Shown one piece after another: positions 21,459-30,273 of a DNA stretch of 64,000 bases. The translations under genes and the position numbers were made by a program. The DNA is taken from contig NZ_SSOC01000009.1 in assembly GCF_004801295.1 (NCBI RefSeq), positions 96,528 to 160,527 of the forward strand, given 5' to 3'. The notes beneath the pieces were generated by a model. It saw nothing but the letters and a program-made list of their open reading frames with translations. It was not told where the DNA came from and did no database searches. Origin of the DNA: Pseudothauera nasutitermitis (GTDB lineage Bacteria; Pseudomonadota; Gammaproteobacteria; Burkholderiales; Rhodocyclaceae). Position 1 is the first letter of the stretch. Each line of letters starts with the position of its first letter.

Positions 21459-22697
21459 ATGAATCTGCCGCTCTCCGCGCGCGCACTCTCCGCGCGCGAC
21501 TTCCTGCTCCTGCTCTTCAGCCGCTTCAACGCCACGCGCTGCCCGCAGGTCGCCGGCAGCCTGGCGTTCACCACGATGCTGGCGCTGGTGCCGCTGATCA
21601 CCGTGGCCATCGCGCTGTTCAGCAACTTCCCCGGGTTCACCGACCTGGGCGTCTCGCTGAAGACCTTTCTGCTGGAAAACCTGCTGCCCGAACGCGCCGG
21701 GCAGATCATCACCAAATACGCCCTGCAGTTCTCGGAAAAGGCCGCCGGGCTGACGCTGATCGGCACCGCCATCCTGGTGGTCACCGCGCTGCTGTTGCTG
21801 TCCACCATCGAACGCGTGTTCAACCAGATCTGGGGCGTACGCCAGCCCCGCCCGCTGCTGTTCCGCATCGCCGTGTACTGGTTCGCGCTGACCGTCGGGC
21901 CGCTGGTGCTGGGCGGCAGCATCTTCGCCTCCGGCTATCTGGTCAGCGCATCGATGGAACTGGTCGACCATTCTCCCTGGCTGGGCGAACTGGCTGCCCG
22001 CCTGCTGCCGCCGATCACCCTGGGCGGCCTGTTCAGCTATCTGTACTTCGCCGTGCCCAACCACCCGGTACGCCCCCTGCACGCACTGGCCGGCGGCATC
22101 GCGGCGGCCGTGGCCTTTCTGGTGATGCAGCGCGCCTTCGGCATGTTCATCGCGCGCTTCCCCAGCTATACGCTGGTGTACGGCGCCTTCGCGGCGCTGC
22201 CGATCTTCCTGGTGTGGCTGTACCTGTCGTGGGTCATCGTGCTGCTCGGCGCGCTGGTCACCGCCTCGCTGCCCGCCTTCCTGCAACGCAAGCGCACACT
22301 CCCGGTGTTTCCCGGCGATCTCGCGCGCGGCGCGCTGGGCATGCTGGTGGAACTGGCGCGCGCTCAGCGCGGCGGCGGCCCGCCGCCCTTCGAGCGTCTG
22401 CGCCACGCCGCCGGCCTGAGCGACGACCGCGCGGAATCGGTGCTCGGCGCGATGAGCGAAAGCGGCTGGGTGGCACGCACGGAAACCGCCGAGTGGGTGC
22501 TGGCCATCGACCCCGCCCACCTGCGCCTGTCGGACGTGGTGGCGCGCTTCGCGCTGTCGCCCGGCGACTGGCTGGCCGGCCCCCAGCAGGGCGAAGGCGC
22601 ACAGCGCGCGGCGCAACGCATCGCCGAGGCCATACGCGCGGCCGATCTGTCGCTGAAAGAGCTGCTGGATGAGATGCCGCCGGTTCAGATCGGGTAG
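21459..22697 (+). CDS. YihY/UPF0761 family inner-membrane protein
   Basis: A 412-residue protein. The N-terminal about 270 residues form a six-span membrane domain of the YihY (formerly RNase BN-annotated) family, with motifs AGSLAFTTMLALVPLITV, STIERVFNQIWGV and YGAFAALPIFLVWLYLSW. The C-terminal 140 residues are soluble and look winged-helix-like (FERLRHAAGLSDDRAESVLG). The family is not a nuclease; its transport role is unproven. The last 13 bp overlap the 3-prime end of the convergent 507-residue gene. Confidence 0.9.
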   Translation: MNLPLSARALSARDFLLLLFSRFNATRCPQVAGSLAFTTMLALVPLITVAIALFSNFPGFTDLGVSLKTFLLENLLPERAGQIITKYALQFSEKAAGLTLIGTAILVVTALLLLSTIERVFNQIWGVRQPRPLLFRIAVYWFALTVGPLVLGGSIFASGYLVSASMELVDHSPWLGELAARLLPPITLGGLFSYLYFAVPNHPVRPLHALAGGIAAAVAFLVMQRAFGMFIARFPSYTLVYGAFAALPIFLVWLYLSWVIVLLGALVTASLPAFLQRKRTLPVFPGDLARGALGMLVELARAQRGGGPPPFERLRHAAGLSDDRAESVLGAMSESGWVARTETAEWVLAIDPAHLRLSDVVARFALSPGDWLAGPQQGEGAQRAAQRIAEAIRAADLSLKELLDEMPPVQIG

Positions 22698-24208
22698 GGA
22701 TCGATCTCGTACTGGAACAGTTCGACGTTGGCCGTCTGCATGTCGAGGCTGACCACCCGCCCCTGGCCGACGTACAGCTTGTCGGCGTCATCGACCAGCA
22801 CGAAGCGGCGCGAGGCGTAGGAACCCGTCTTGACCACGATGGCCGGGTGGTGGCGCACGCCTTCCAGCGGCGGCAGCAGCAGCGCCGGCACCATGGACTT
22901 CACCTCGGCGCCGCGAAAGCCCACCGAGGCCGCCGAAGCCCCATGCGCGATGATCTGCAGGCCGAGCTCGACCTGTTCGCCATCATCGCTGCGGATCCAG
23001 CGCACGATGCACAGCGACCACGGCGTGCCGGCATCCGAACGCAGCGCGAGCACCATGCCGGCGCTCAGCACCCCGGAAACCCCCGACACGCTCATGACCG
23101 CGTAGCCTCCCGGGCTTTCGTTGCACACCATCCACTCGACGATGCGCGCATGCTGCTCGCCGCGGCGGAACAACTCCCAGATGGCGCGCAGACCGGCACA
23201 CACCTGCACGGTGTACTCCTGCTGGCGGCGCACCGTCTCACGATGCGGCGGCACCGACCAGCGCTCGTGCATGCGACGCAGCAGCGAGGCGGCCTCCACC
23301 GGCGTGAGGCCGGCGGGCAGGCCGGAGCTGTCCGGCTCCAGCAGTTCGACGTCGCGCTCCAGGCCGACCACGTCCGCCTGGGTGATGCGCTGCTCCAGCC
23401 ATTCGAGACGCTCGGCCGCGCGCGCCGCAAGGCTGAAGGCATTGAAGAAGAAAACCCCTGCCGCATCGTCCGGCGAACGCCGGGACAGGGCCACCGGCGC
23501 GGCATCCTTGCCGGTCTGCGCCCAATACAACGCACTCTCCGGCTCCAGCCGTTCGCGCGCCACCTCGCCGAACTCTCCGCCGCCTTCCAGGTAGTCGCTC
23601 ACCCAGACCAGTTCGCGCCCGGTCAGGCTTTCCGGCTGCAGCGCCGCGAGCGCGAACAGCCGGCCGCATTCATCCAGCGCCGAACGCGCGCCCGCGCCAC
23701 CCTCACCGGCGCTCTGTTCGGTGCGTTCGGCGCCGCCGAGCAGCGCATACACGCGCAGCCAGAAACCGGCCGGTGGCGCGGCACCGATCATGCTCGCCAG
23801 CAGATGGGCCTCCCCCAGCAGGCGCAGCGCACGCGCACCCAGCCCGGCGATACTTCCGCGCTGCAGACGCAGCCAGCGCCCGCGCACATCATCCAGCACG
23901 CGCTCGAAACCGGAAGACAGATCGAGCAAGGCATCGATCAGCCCTTCGGTTTCCTGGCGGGGGCCGGCCGGCAGCGGCAGCGGAATGTTCAGCAGGCGCG
24001 CGCGGAAGCGTCCGCAGATGTCCAGCGCGCGGCCGTCGAGTTGGTCCAGACAGGCTTCGAATTCCGCGACCGGCACGCCCGGATCGCGCACCTGGGCATA
24101 GTGCGCGCGCAAGGCGGCGAGATCGACCACCGGATCGTCCGCCGGCTCTTCGGCAAGCCAGGCCAGCGCGGATGCAACCGGGGCGGAGTGGGTGTCGGAG
24201 ACCTGCAT
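22685..24208 (-). CDS. Conserved protein of unknown function, 507 residues
   Basis: No family was recognised with certainty. The protein is soluble, without signal peptide or membrane span. Residues about 30-170 are helical (FEACLDQLDGRALDICGRFR). The middle is Ala/Glu-rich with a Trp-rich helix (LEWLEQRITQADVVGLE). The C-terminal about 170 residues look like beta strands around VMSVSGVSGVLSAGMVLALR and SLCIVRWIRSDDGEQVELGL, resembling PilZ-type barrels in shape. That resemblance is weak: the RxxxR and D/NxSxxG motifs of c-di-GMP binders were not seen clearly. Codon use matches neighbours, so it is a real gene. Confidence 0.75.
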   Translation of the reverse strand: MQVSDTHSAPVASALAWLAEEPADDPVVDLAALRAHYAQVRDPGVPVAEFEACLDQLDGRALDICGRFRARLLNIPLPLPAGPRQETEGLIDALLDLSSGFERVLDDVRGRWLRLQRGSIAGLGARALRLLGEAHLLASMIGAAPPAGFWLRVYALLGGAERTEQSAGEGGAGARSALDECGRLFALAALQPESLTGRELVWVSDYLEGGGEFGEVARERLEPESALYWAQTGKDAAPVALSRRSPDDAAGVFFFNAFSLAARAAERLEWLEQRITQADVVGLERDVELLEPDSSGLPAGLTPVEAASLLRRMHERWSVPPHRETVRRQQEYTVQVCAGLRAIWELFRRGEQHARIVEWMVCNESPGGYAVMSVSGVSGVLSAGMVLALRSDAGTPWSLCIVRWIRSDDGEQVELGLQIIAHGASAASVGFRGAEVKSMVPALLLPPLEGVRHHPAIVVKTGSYASRRFVLVDDADKLYVGQGRVVSLDMQTANVELFQYEIDPYPI

Positions 24209-24241
24209 GGCGAACGTGAAAATTTGAAAACTGCGATGCGG

Positions 24242-24260
24242 GCATTCTATTCAAGAATGC
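24242..24260. repeat. Short inverted repeat upstream of the 507-residue gene
   Basis: GCATTCT (24242-24248) and AGAATGC (24254-24260) form a perfect 7-bp inverted repeat with a 5-bp spacer, 34 bp upstream of the minus-strand start at 24208. It could be an operator. A weak CCGG-AGGA-CCGG hairpin with seven T on the minus strand lies next to it (24294-24313). Confidence 0.35.
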
Positions 24261-24359
24261 ACACGGCTGGAGGCGCGGGCCGCACGCGCGCACAAAAAAA
24301 GCCGGAGGACCGGTTCATGCCCCTTGCGCGGATTTTCATGAAGATCGTCAACAGACTGA

Positions 24360-24630
24360 CTAGGGCGTGTTCCCACTATCCCCGGCGGTCGCGCCACCGC
24401 CCAACCGGGCGCAGATCAAGGCGCGGCGACGCGGCGAGGCTGGAGCCTTGCAAGGAGCTGCAACGCCGAGATGCGCCCGATTGGGCGGTGGCCCTTCGGG
24501 TGGATCTGTGTGGCCGTCTGGCGGCGTTGCGCTCGTTGTCAAGGGAACCACCCTTGACCGCCTCGCGCGCCTTGCCAGCCAGCCACACAGATCCACGCGA
24601 TCCGCCGCGGATAGTGGGAACACGCCCTAG
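24360..24630. mobile_element. 271-bp MITE-like inverted-repeat element
   Basis: The ends are perfect 21-bp inverted repeats beginning CTAGGGCGTGTTCCCACTAT (24360 onward; complement ending at 24630), continuing imperfectly to about 33 bp. Reading the ends as GGGCGTG...CACGCCC leaves TA on both sides, as for IS630/Tc1-type insertion, though CTAG-type ends are equally possible. The interior holds more paired arms: 24395-24413 with 24473-24491, GTGGATCTGTGTGGC with its complement near 24585-24600, and CAAGGG/CCCTTG. No transposase is encoded, so it is non-autonomous. It fills most of the 418-bp gap between the 507-residue gene and the AraC gene and supplies the AraC stop codon. Confidence 0.75.
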
Positions 24631-25517
24631 GTGCTCTGGCGGATCCGGCTCGGCAGGCAACCGAAGCGCTTCTGGAACGCCGAACTGAAATGGCTGATGT
24701 TCGTATACCCCAGGAGGACGGCCGTCTCGGTCACATTGTGCGAACGCAGCAATTCCCGCGCGCGGCTCATCCGTGCATCCTGGAACAACGCATAGATGCT
24801 GCGTCCATACACCTGCTTGAAGCCGGTTTTCAGCTTGCACTGATTCATGCCGACCGCGCGGGCCAGTTCCGCGATGGTGGGCGGTGCGCTGGGGTCGCTC
24901 AGCAGCAATACCCTGGCGTCTTCCAGTTGGCGGCATTCGCGCGGCGAGAGCGCCTTCCGCTCATCCCGGCGGCGAAACGCCGCCAGATGCCAGTACAGGA
25001 AATCGAGCGCAGCGGCGTGCAGCAACAGACGATGCCGGGACGCATCGGCCAGCAAGCCGGCCAGTTGCGCAGCCGAGCGGATGGTCTTGCGGCAGGCGCT
25101 GGCACAATGCACGAAGAAATGCGGATCGAGCCCCGCGCCGAGCGCTTCATGCAGATGATCCCCCGCAAGCTCCCCCAGCAGTTCGGGCCTGACCATCACG
25201 GATACATTGCGGAAACTGCGGCAGTGGCGAATCCTGAAATTCTCACCCGCGGAATAGCCGACGGTGAGACTGCCCTGCTGGCACAGCAGATCGCGTTTGC
25301 CCACGCGGCCCTCGAACACGCCGGCGAGTTGGCAGTTCAGGTGAACGAACTCGCTGTCTCCCGGAAAGGTTCTGGGCCGCTCGATGGCACCGAGCGCCTC
25401 GGCGGAGGTGTGGCACACCAGTAGTCCGGATTGCAGGATCACGGCCGCATGCCCGGATTGACCCACCACGGGAATCGCCGGTTTCCCGGAGCACGACTCA
25501 TCGACAACTGGCCCCAT
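24627..25517 (-). CDS. AraC-family regulator (PchR/YbtA type)
   Basis: A 296-residue transcription factor. The C-terminal two-HTH AraC domain occupies residues about 200-296 (PTIAELARAVGMNQCKLKTG, FKQVYGRSIYALFQDARMSRA, ETAVLLGYTNISHFSSAFQKRFG). The N-terminal part is a ligand-sensing domain like PchR/YbtA, which respond to ferric siderophore. A Fur box lies directly upstream. The ATG at 25517 is preferred over a TTG at 25529. The two ABC genes upstream on the same strand and the divergent uptake operon are its probable targets. The TAG stop lies within the terminal repeat of the adjacent mobile element, so the original C-terminus may have been altered. Confidence 0.88.
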   Translation of the reverse strand: MGPVVDESCSGKPAIPVVGQSGHAAVILQSGLLVCHTSAEALGAIERPRTFPGDSEFVHLNCQLAGVFEGRVGKRDLLCQQGSLTVGYSAGENFRIRHCRSFRNVSVMVRPELLGELAGDHLHEALGAGLDPHFFVHCASACRKTIRSAAQLAGLLADASRHRLLLHAAALDFLYWHLAAFRRRDERKALSPRECRQLEDARVLLLSDPSAPPTIAELARAVGMNQCKLKTGFKQVYGRSIYALFQDARMSRARELLRSHNVTETAVLLGYTNISHFSSAFQKRFGCLPSRIRQST

Positions 25518-25533
25518 GCCTTGCCCCAACAGA

Positions 25534-25552
25534 GGTAATGAGAATCACTAAC
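25534..25552 (-). promoter_or_regulatory. Fur box upstream of araC-type gene
   Basis: GGTAATGAGAATCACTAAC matches the 19-bp Fur consensus at 15 of 19 positions, the best such site in the window. It lies 17 bp before the AraC start codon and 51 bp after the ABC-gene stop, so iron-replete Fur would block regulator synthesis. Confidence 0.75.
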
Positions 25553-25602
25553 ATTGTAGTCGATTACCCGGCTCCACTGGATCGCCCCGGCAAGTCCGCC
25601 CT

Positions 25603-27366
25603 TCAGCCGCGCGCCGCTTCCGTGGCATCCTGGGCATGCCACATCCGCGCATACAGACCGCCCTGCTCCAAGAGCTGCGCATGGGTTCCGCTTTCCACCA
25701 CCTCCCCGTCCCGCAGAACGAGGATCCGGTCCGCGTTGCGCACCGTGCTCAGACGGTGGGCCACCATGATCACGGTACGGCGCGCGGCCAGCCTGCCCAG
25801 CGCCGTCTGGATGGCGAACTGCGACGCCGGGTCCACCGCCGCGGTCACCTCGTCCAGCAGCAGCAGGGGCGCGTTCTTCAGCAACGCGCACGCGATCGAG
25901 ATGCGCTGGCGCTCGCCTCCCGACAGGCTCAGGCCGCCCTCGCCCACCCGCGTCCGATAGCCGTCGGGCAGGCCTTCGATGAACCCGTGGCAGTCCGCTG
26001 CCCGGCTGGCGGCGAACACTTCCGCATCGCTGGCCTGCTCACGGCCCGCCCGGATGTTCTCCAGGATGCTGCCGTCGAACAGCTGCACGTCCTGGAAGAC
26101 CATGCTGAGCAGATCGTGCAGCCGGGCGGAGCCGATCTCGCGCAGGTCCCGGCCGCCGATTCGCACTGCGCCCGCGCCGGGATCGTGGAAACGCGCCAGC
26201 AGATGCAGGATGGTGCTCTTGCCGGCCCCCGACGGGCCGACGATGGCGGTCACCCCGCCCTCGGGTAGCGCGAAACTGATTTCCCGCAACACCGGCTGCT
26301 CCCCGTAGGCGAAGGACACCCGCTCGAAACACACCGCCACGCCATCGGGCACCGCGCCCCGCGCGGGTTCGGGCAGCAACCCGGTCTGCCAGATTTCCTC
26401 CAGCTTGAGTTCGCTCTGGCAGGCGTGGCGCAGCATCACCAGATACTCCGCCGCCTCCAGCAGAGGGCCGATGAACTTGTAGGCGAGCAGGAAGAAGGCG
26501 AGCCAGCCGAGCGGCGCCGTCTCCATCGGTGCGGCCAGCCAGCCGCCGGCCAGGAACAGCACCACCAGGCCGGTTTCGAGGGTCAGACGGTAGGCCATCA
26601 CCGGCCCGCCGCCCCACTTCTCGATGCCCAGGCTCAGGCGCCGCAGGTCGGCGAATGCGCCATCCAGACGCGCCACCCAGTCCGCCGTGCGATGGAACAG
26701 CCGCAAGGTGGCCAGGCCGCCGATGAACTCCACCAGCAGGCCGGCGGTTTCCCGGTAGCGCGCGTGCTTGCGCAGCCCGGCGCGCTCGAACCAGCGGCGG
26801 CTGGCCGCCAGGACGAGCAGCGCCAGCGGGCCCGTGGCGGCCAGCGCGAGCGCCAGCCGCGTGTCGATGCCGGCCAGCACCAGGATGGCGGCCGCCGACA
26901 CGCCCAGGGCCGCGACGAAATCCGCCGACACGTGGGTGAAGATCGATTCCACGCGCTGGATGTCATCGGTCAGCAGATCGCTCAGGTGGCCGATGCGGCG
27001 TTCGCGCAGCACGCCGAGCGGCAGGCGGCGCACCCGGTCGAGCAGGCGCTCGCGGTAAGCGCCGACGATGCGGTAGCTGCCCAGGAAGCACAGTCGCTGC
27101 CCGTACAAGGCGAGTACGCCTTGCAGGACGAACAGCGCCAGCAAGGCCGCGGCCAGCCAGCGTGGTTCGGCGATCCAGGCCAGCCCGGGCGCGGACGGTG
27201 CGCCCGCCGCGTGGCACAGCCACAGATAGGCGAGCAGATAGGGCCCGAGTTCGGTGCAGCGCTCCAGCACACGCAGGGTCAGGCCCCACAGGAAGGCGCC
27301 GGGCACCGCACCGCTGCGCGCGACGATGCGCCGCATGCCTTGCCACACGGACACGCTCTCAGCCAT
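25603..27366 (-). CDS. ABC transporter, fused permease-ATPase (YbtQ/PchI-like)
   Basis: A 587-residue half-transporter. Residues 1-320 form a type-IV (exporter-fold) membrane domain with about six spans. Residues 345-587 form the ATPase with Walker A GPSGAGKST, signature LSGGERQR, Walker B LLLLDEVTAAVD and the H-loop MVAHRLS. Exporter-fold proteins in pairs beside a PchR/YbtA regulator are, in Yersinia and Pseudomonas, inner-membrane importers of ferric siderophore, so an import role is more likely than export here. It overlaps the upstream partner gene by 8 bp. Confidence 0.87.
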   Translation of the reverse strand: MAESVSVWQGMRRIVARSGAVPGAFLWGLTLRVLERCTELGPYLLAYLWLCHAAGAPSAPGLAWIAEPRWLAAALLALFVLQGVLALYGQRLCFLGSYRIVGAYRERLLDRVRRLPLGVLRERRIGHLSDLLTDDIQRVESIFTHVSADFVAALGVSAAAILVLAGIDTRLALALAATGPLALLVLAASRRWFERAGLRKHARYRETAGLLVEFIGGLATLRLFHRTADWVARLDGAFADLRRLSLGIEKWGGGPVMAYRLTLETGLVVLFLAGGWLAAPMETAPLGWLAFFLLAYKFIGPLLEAAEYLVMLRHACQSELKLEEIWQTGLLPEPARGAVPDGVAVCFERVSFAYGEQPVLREISFALPEGGVTAIVGPSGAGKSTILHLLARFHDPGAGAVRIGGRDLREIGSARLHDLLSMVFQDVQLFDGSILENIRAGREQASDAEVFAASRAADCHGFIEGLPDGYRTRVGEGGLSLSGGERQRISIACALLKNAPLLLLDEVTAAVDPASQFAIQTALGRLAARRTVIMVAHRLSTVRNADRILVLRDGEVVESGTHAQLLEQGGLYARMWHAQDATEAARG

Positions 27367-29143
27367 GCGCGGCCTCCCCGCCGGAGGCCAGCGCCCATTG
27401 CTCGTTGAGCGCCTCCAGGCGCCACATGGAACGGTAGTACGCGCTTTCGCGCATCAAGCGCGCATGGTCGCCACTGGCCGTCACCACGCCCTGTTCGAGC
27501 ACGAAGATGCGGTCCGCGCGCTCCAGGCCGTGCAGCCGGTGCGCCACCGCCAGCACGGTGCGCTCGGGGTATTCGGCGCGCAGGGCGCGGAAAAAGGCAC
27601 GCTGGGTCAGGCTGTCGGCGAACGCCGTGGCTTCGTCGAGCACCAGCACCGGGGTACCGGCCAGCAACGCGCGCGCGACCGCGATGCGCTGGCGCTCCCC
27701 GCCGGACAGGCGCGTCCCCAGTTCGCGCACCGGGGTGTCCCAGCCGCGCGGCAGCCCCTCGACCAGCGCTTCCGCCTGCGCCACCCGCAGCGCTCTGCGC
27801 AACGCGCCAGCGCTGGCGTCCGGGCGGGCCAGGCAGAGGTTGTCGCGTATCGAGCCGCTGAACAGGAACACCTCCTGGGTGGCCAGCGCGATCAGCCCGG
27901 CGCGCTCGCCTTCGTCCAGCGCCGCGACCGGCTCGCCATTGAGCGAAACCTCTCCGGCCTGCGGAACCAGCACGCCGGCCACCAGCCGCGCCACGGTCGA
28001 TTTGCCCGCCCCGGAAGGGCCGAGCAGCACGTTGAAGCTGCCGGGCGGCAGGCACAGGCTGACGCCCCGCAGCACCGGGCGCGACGGGTAGGTGAAGCGG
28101 ACCTCCGCGAGACGCACTTCGACCGGCGCCGCCACCCGCCCTGCCGGCAGGCGCGGCGGCGGGGAGATGGCCAGGATCGGCGCCATGCGGCGCAGGCCGG
28201 CGAAGATCTCCGGCACGTCCATGAAAAAGCGGCTCACCTTCAACAGGGGGCGGAACACGCCGGCCCCCAGCAGCACCGCGAACGCGACCTGCGCCGCGCC
28301 CACCTCTCCGCGCACATGCAGCCAGGCACCGACCGGCAGCACCAGCAGCAGATGCGCGCCGAGCAGGCTGGTGAACAGCGCCCAGCCCGGCACCGTGCGC
28401 CGGGTGATCCGCCCCGCCAGCCGGTAGTAGTCGTGCAGGCGCCCGCGCAGCAGCGGAAAGCCCGTGCCGGCCGGACAGAACACCTTCATCACCGGCATGT
28501 TGCGCAGAAACTCGACGGTGGCGTTGTTCAGCGCCGCCGTGGCGCGGTTGAACAGGTCGTGATCGCGGCGCGAACCGGGCAGGAAGGCCAGCGCGCCCAG
28601 CAGCGCCAGCGGGCCGACCGCCAGCACGGCCAGTGCCAGGCGGGCATCCACCCAGAACAGCAGGGCGGCCGCGCACAGCGGCGCCAGCACGGCGGCGCTC
28701 GCCTCCACGGTGTGATGGGCCAGAAAGGCTTCCAGGCGCTCCACATCCTGGACCACCGACTGCTTCAGCGCGCCGGAACCCTGCCCGTGCAGCCAGGGCA
28801 AGGGCGCCCGCGCCAGACGGCTCACCAGTTGCCGCCGCGTGCCCGCCTGGATGGCATAGGCCGCATGATGGCTCAACAGATAGGCCAGGCCATAGGCCAG
28901 GTACTTGAGCAGCAGCGCACCGCCCAGCCAGGCGGCCCAGCCCGGCAGGGCCGCCGCCAGCGTCTGCGGTGCCTCGATCAGGCGTTCGAGCGCGCGGTAC
29001 AGCAGGACGAAGGGCACCAGCTCCGCCAGCACGGCCAGCGCGGTGAGCGCCAGCGCCCCCGCCAGCATCGCGCGCCGCCCCTTCGTCAGCGCGAACAGCA
29101 GGCACCGGGCATCCGGCCGATCCGCTTCCACGTTCACATTCAT
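27359..29143 (-). CDS. ABC transporter, fused permease-ATPase (YbtP/PchH-like)
   Basis: A 594-residue half-transporter, probable heterodimer partner of the next gene. The membrane domain (residues 20-330) has about six spans. The ATPase domain has Walker A GPSGAGKST, Q-loop ATQEVFLFSGS, signature LSGGERQR, Walker B VLVLDEATAFAD and H-loop AVAHRLH. The start MNVNVEADRP at 29143 faces a 162-bp gap shared with the divergent binding-protein gene. The frame stays open far upstream only because of high GC. With the downstream ABC gene and AraC it probably forms one operon. Confidence 0.87.
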   Translation of the reverse strand: MNVNVEADRPDARCLLFALTKGRRAMLAGALALTALAVLAELVPFVLLYRALERLIEAPQTLAAALPGWAAWLGGALLLKYLAYGLAYLLSHHAAYAIQAGTRRQLVSRLARAPLPWLHGQGSGALKQSVVQDVERLEAFLAHHTVEASAAVLAPLCAAALLFWVDARLALAVLAVGPLALLGALAFLPGSRRDHDLFNRATAALNNATVEFLRNMPVMKVFCPAGTGFPLLRGRLHDYYRLAGRITRRTVPGWALFTSLLGAHLLLVLPVGAWLHVRGEVGAAQVAFAVLLGAGVFRPLLKVSRFFMDVPEIFAGLRRMAPILAISPPPRLPAGRVAAPVEVRLAEVRFTYPSRPVLRGVSLCLPPGSFNVLLGPSGAGKSTVARLVAGVLVPQAGEVSLNGEPVAALDEGERAGLIALATQEVFLFSGSIRDNLCLARPDASAGALRRALRVAQAEALVEGLPRGWDTPVRELGTRLSGGERQRIAVARALLAGTPVLVLDEATAFADSLTQRAFFRALRAEYPERTVLAVAHRLHGLERADRIFVLEQGVVTASGDHARLMRESAYYRSMWRLEALNEQWALASGGEAAHG

Positions 29144-29305
29144 CCACCCTGCGAGACAAGAAGCGTGGAGGGTAGGGATCGACGCGCCCCCGCTGCCACC
29201 CCGATCCGGAGATCGGCGCCGGATGAAAAAATACCGATTCGGGTAGAGCCGGGAGGCGTGTGCATCGAATACTCGGCAACGCAGATTCCCCGAAGAGCGA
29301 ACCCG

Positions 29306-30268
29306 ATGCCGCCGTCCACATCCTTCCTTGCCGCCTGCCTGGCCCTTGCCATCCTGACCGCCGCCCCGGCGCAGGCGCAGAGCTACCCCCTGACCATCGT
29401 CGACGACCGCGGCAAAGCGGTACGCATCGACCGCCAGCCGCGCTCGGTTGCCTCGGTGTCGACCTTCGGCGCCGACCTGCTCAGCGCACTGGGACGCAGG
29501 GTGGATGGCCTGTCCACGCTCAACAACAAGCAGTCCGCCTTTCTCGGCGAGGCGACCCACGGCACGGTCAACCTGGGCGAGGTGCATGAAACGAACCTGG
29601 AGGTGCTGACCACGCTGGCGCCCGACCTGATCATCGGCCTGCGTACCTACACCGAGCCGTTCGAGAAGAAATTCGAGGAAATCGGTGCCTTCCTGGCCTT
29701 CGACCTGATCACCCTGGACGATTCGCTGCACGCGGTGGCGCGCGCGGCCACGGCGCTGGGCGAAGGCGCACGCGGCGAGGCGCTCAACGCCGCCTTCCTG
29801 GCCCGTCTGGACGATTACGCCAGGCAGGCGCCCGGCGGCGTCAGCGTGGTGTTCCTGTGGCACTGGGCGGACGTGCCCTTCGCCTTCTACGACCATCACC
29901 TGACCACCCACCTTCTCGGCCGGCTCGGCGCCGTCAACCTGCAAGGCGCCAGCCCGACCCCGGAACTGCGCTCGCCCGACTCTGCCGCGATCGGCATGGA
30001 GGCCCTGCTCGCGCTCGACCCCGACGTCATCATTTCCTTCAAGGGCGACGACGGGCCGTTCGTCGACCACCCGGTCTGGCCGCGCCTGAAGGCGGTGAAC
30101 AACGGCCGCGCCTGGCGGGTCGGCGACCAGTACGTGATGCCCCACGGTCCGATCGCGCGCGACATGGTGTTGCGCGAGCTGGCGCACCTGCTGTACCCGG
30201 CGCACTTTCCCGCGCCCGGCGATATCCCGGCCGGCGCGCGCGCCAGCGCGATGCACTTCGCCCGCTGA
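29306..30268 (+). CDS. Periplasmic iron-siderophore binding protein (FepB/BtuF fold)
   Basis: A 320-residue protein with a signal peptide (FLAACLALAILTAAPAQA, cleavage at AQA-QS). It carries the TroA/FepB class III binding fold: YPLTIVDDRGKAVRIDRQPR, then APDLIIGLRTYTEPFEKKF, a rigid helix, and ALDPDVIISFKGDDGPFV. It would capture ferric siderophore in the periplasm for the FecCD-type permeases that follow. Start ATG at 29306; the ribosome-binding site is weak. It is the first gene of a five-gene plus-strand operon and is divergent from the YbtP-like gene. Confidence 0.9.
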   Translation: MPPSTSFLAACLALAILTAAPAQAQSYPLTIVDDRGKAVRIDRQPRSVASVSTFGADLLSALGRRVDGLSTLNNKQSAFLGEATHGTVNLGEVHETNLEVLTTLAPDLIIGLRTYTEPFEKKFEEIGAFLAFDLITLDDSLHAVARAATALGEGARGEALNAAFLARLDDYARQAPGGVSVVFLWHWADVPFAFYDHHLTTHLLGRLGAVNLQGASPTPELRSPDSAAIGMEALLALDPDVIISFKGDDGPFVDHPVWPRLKAVNNGRAWRVGDQYVMPHGPIARDMVLRELAHLLYPAHFPAPGDIPAGARASAMHFAR

Positions 30269-30273
30269 CCGCC

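Noticed and set aside
27254..29305. Apparent N-terminal extension of the binding protein to about 1000 residues
   Set aside because: The extension is antisense to the two ABC genes; the signal peptide at ATG 29306 marks the true start.
29144..29305. Fur box in the divergent promoter region of the uptake locus
   Set aside because: The gap contains ATCCGG/CCGGAT inverted arms but no stretch with a convincing Fur match; regulation there is more likely through the AraC-type protein, whose site I cannot define.
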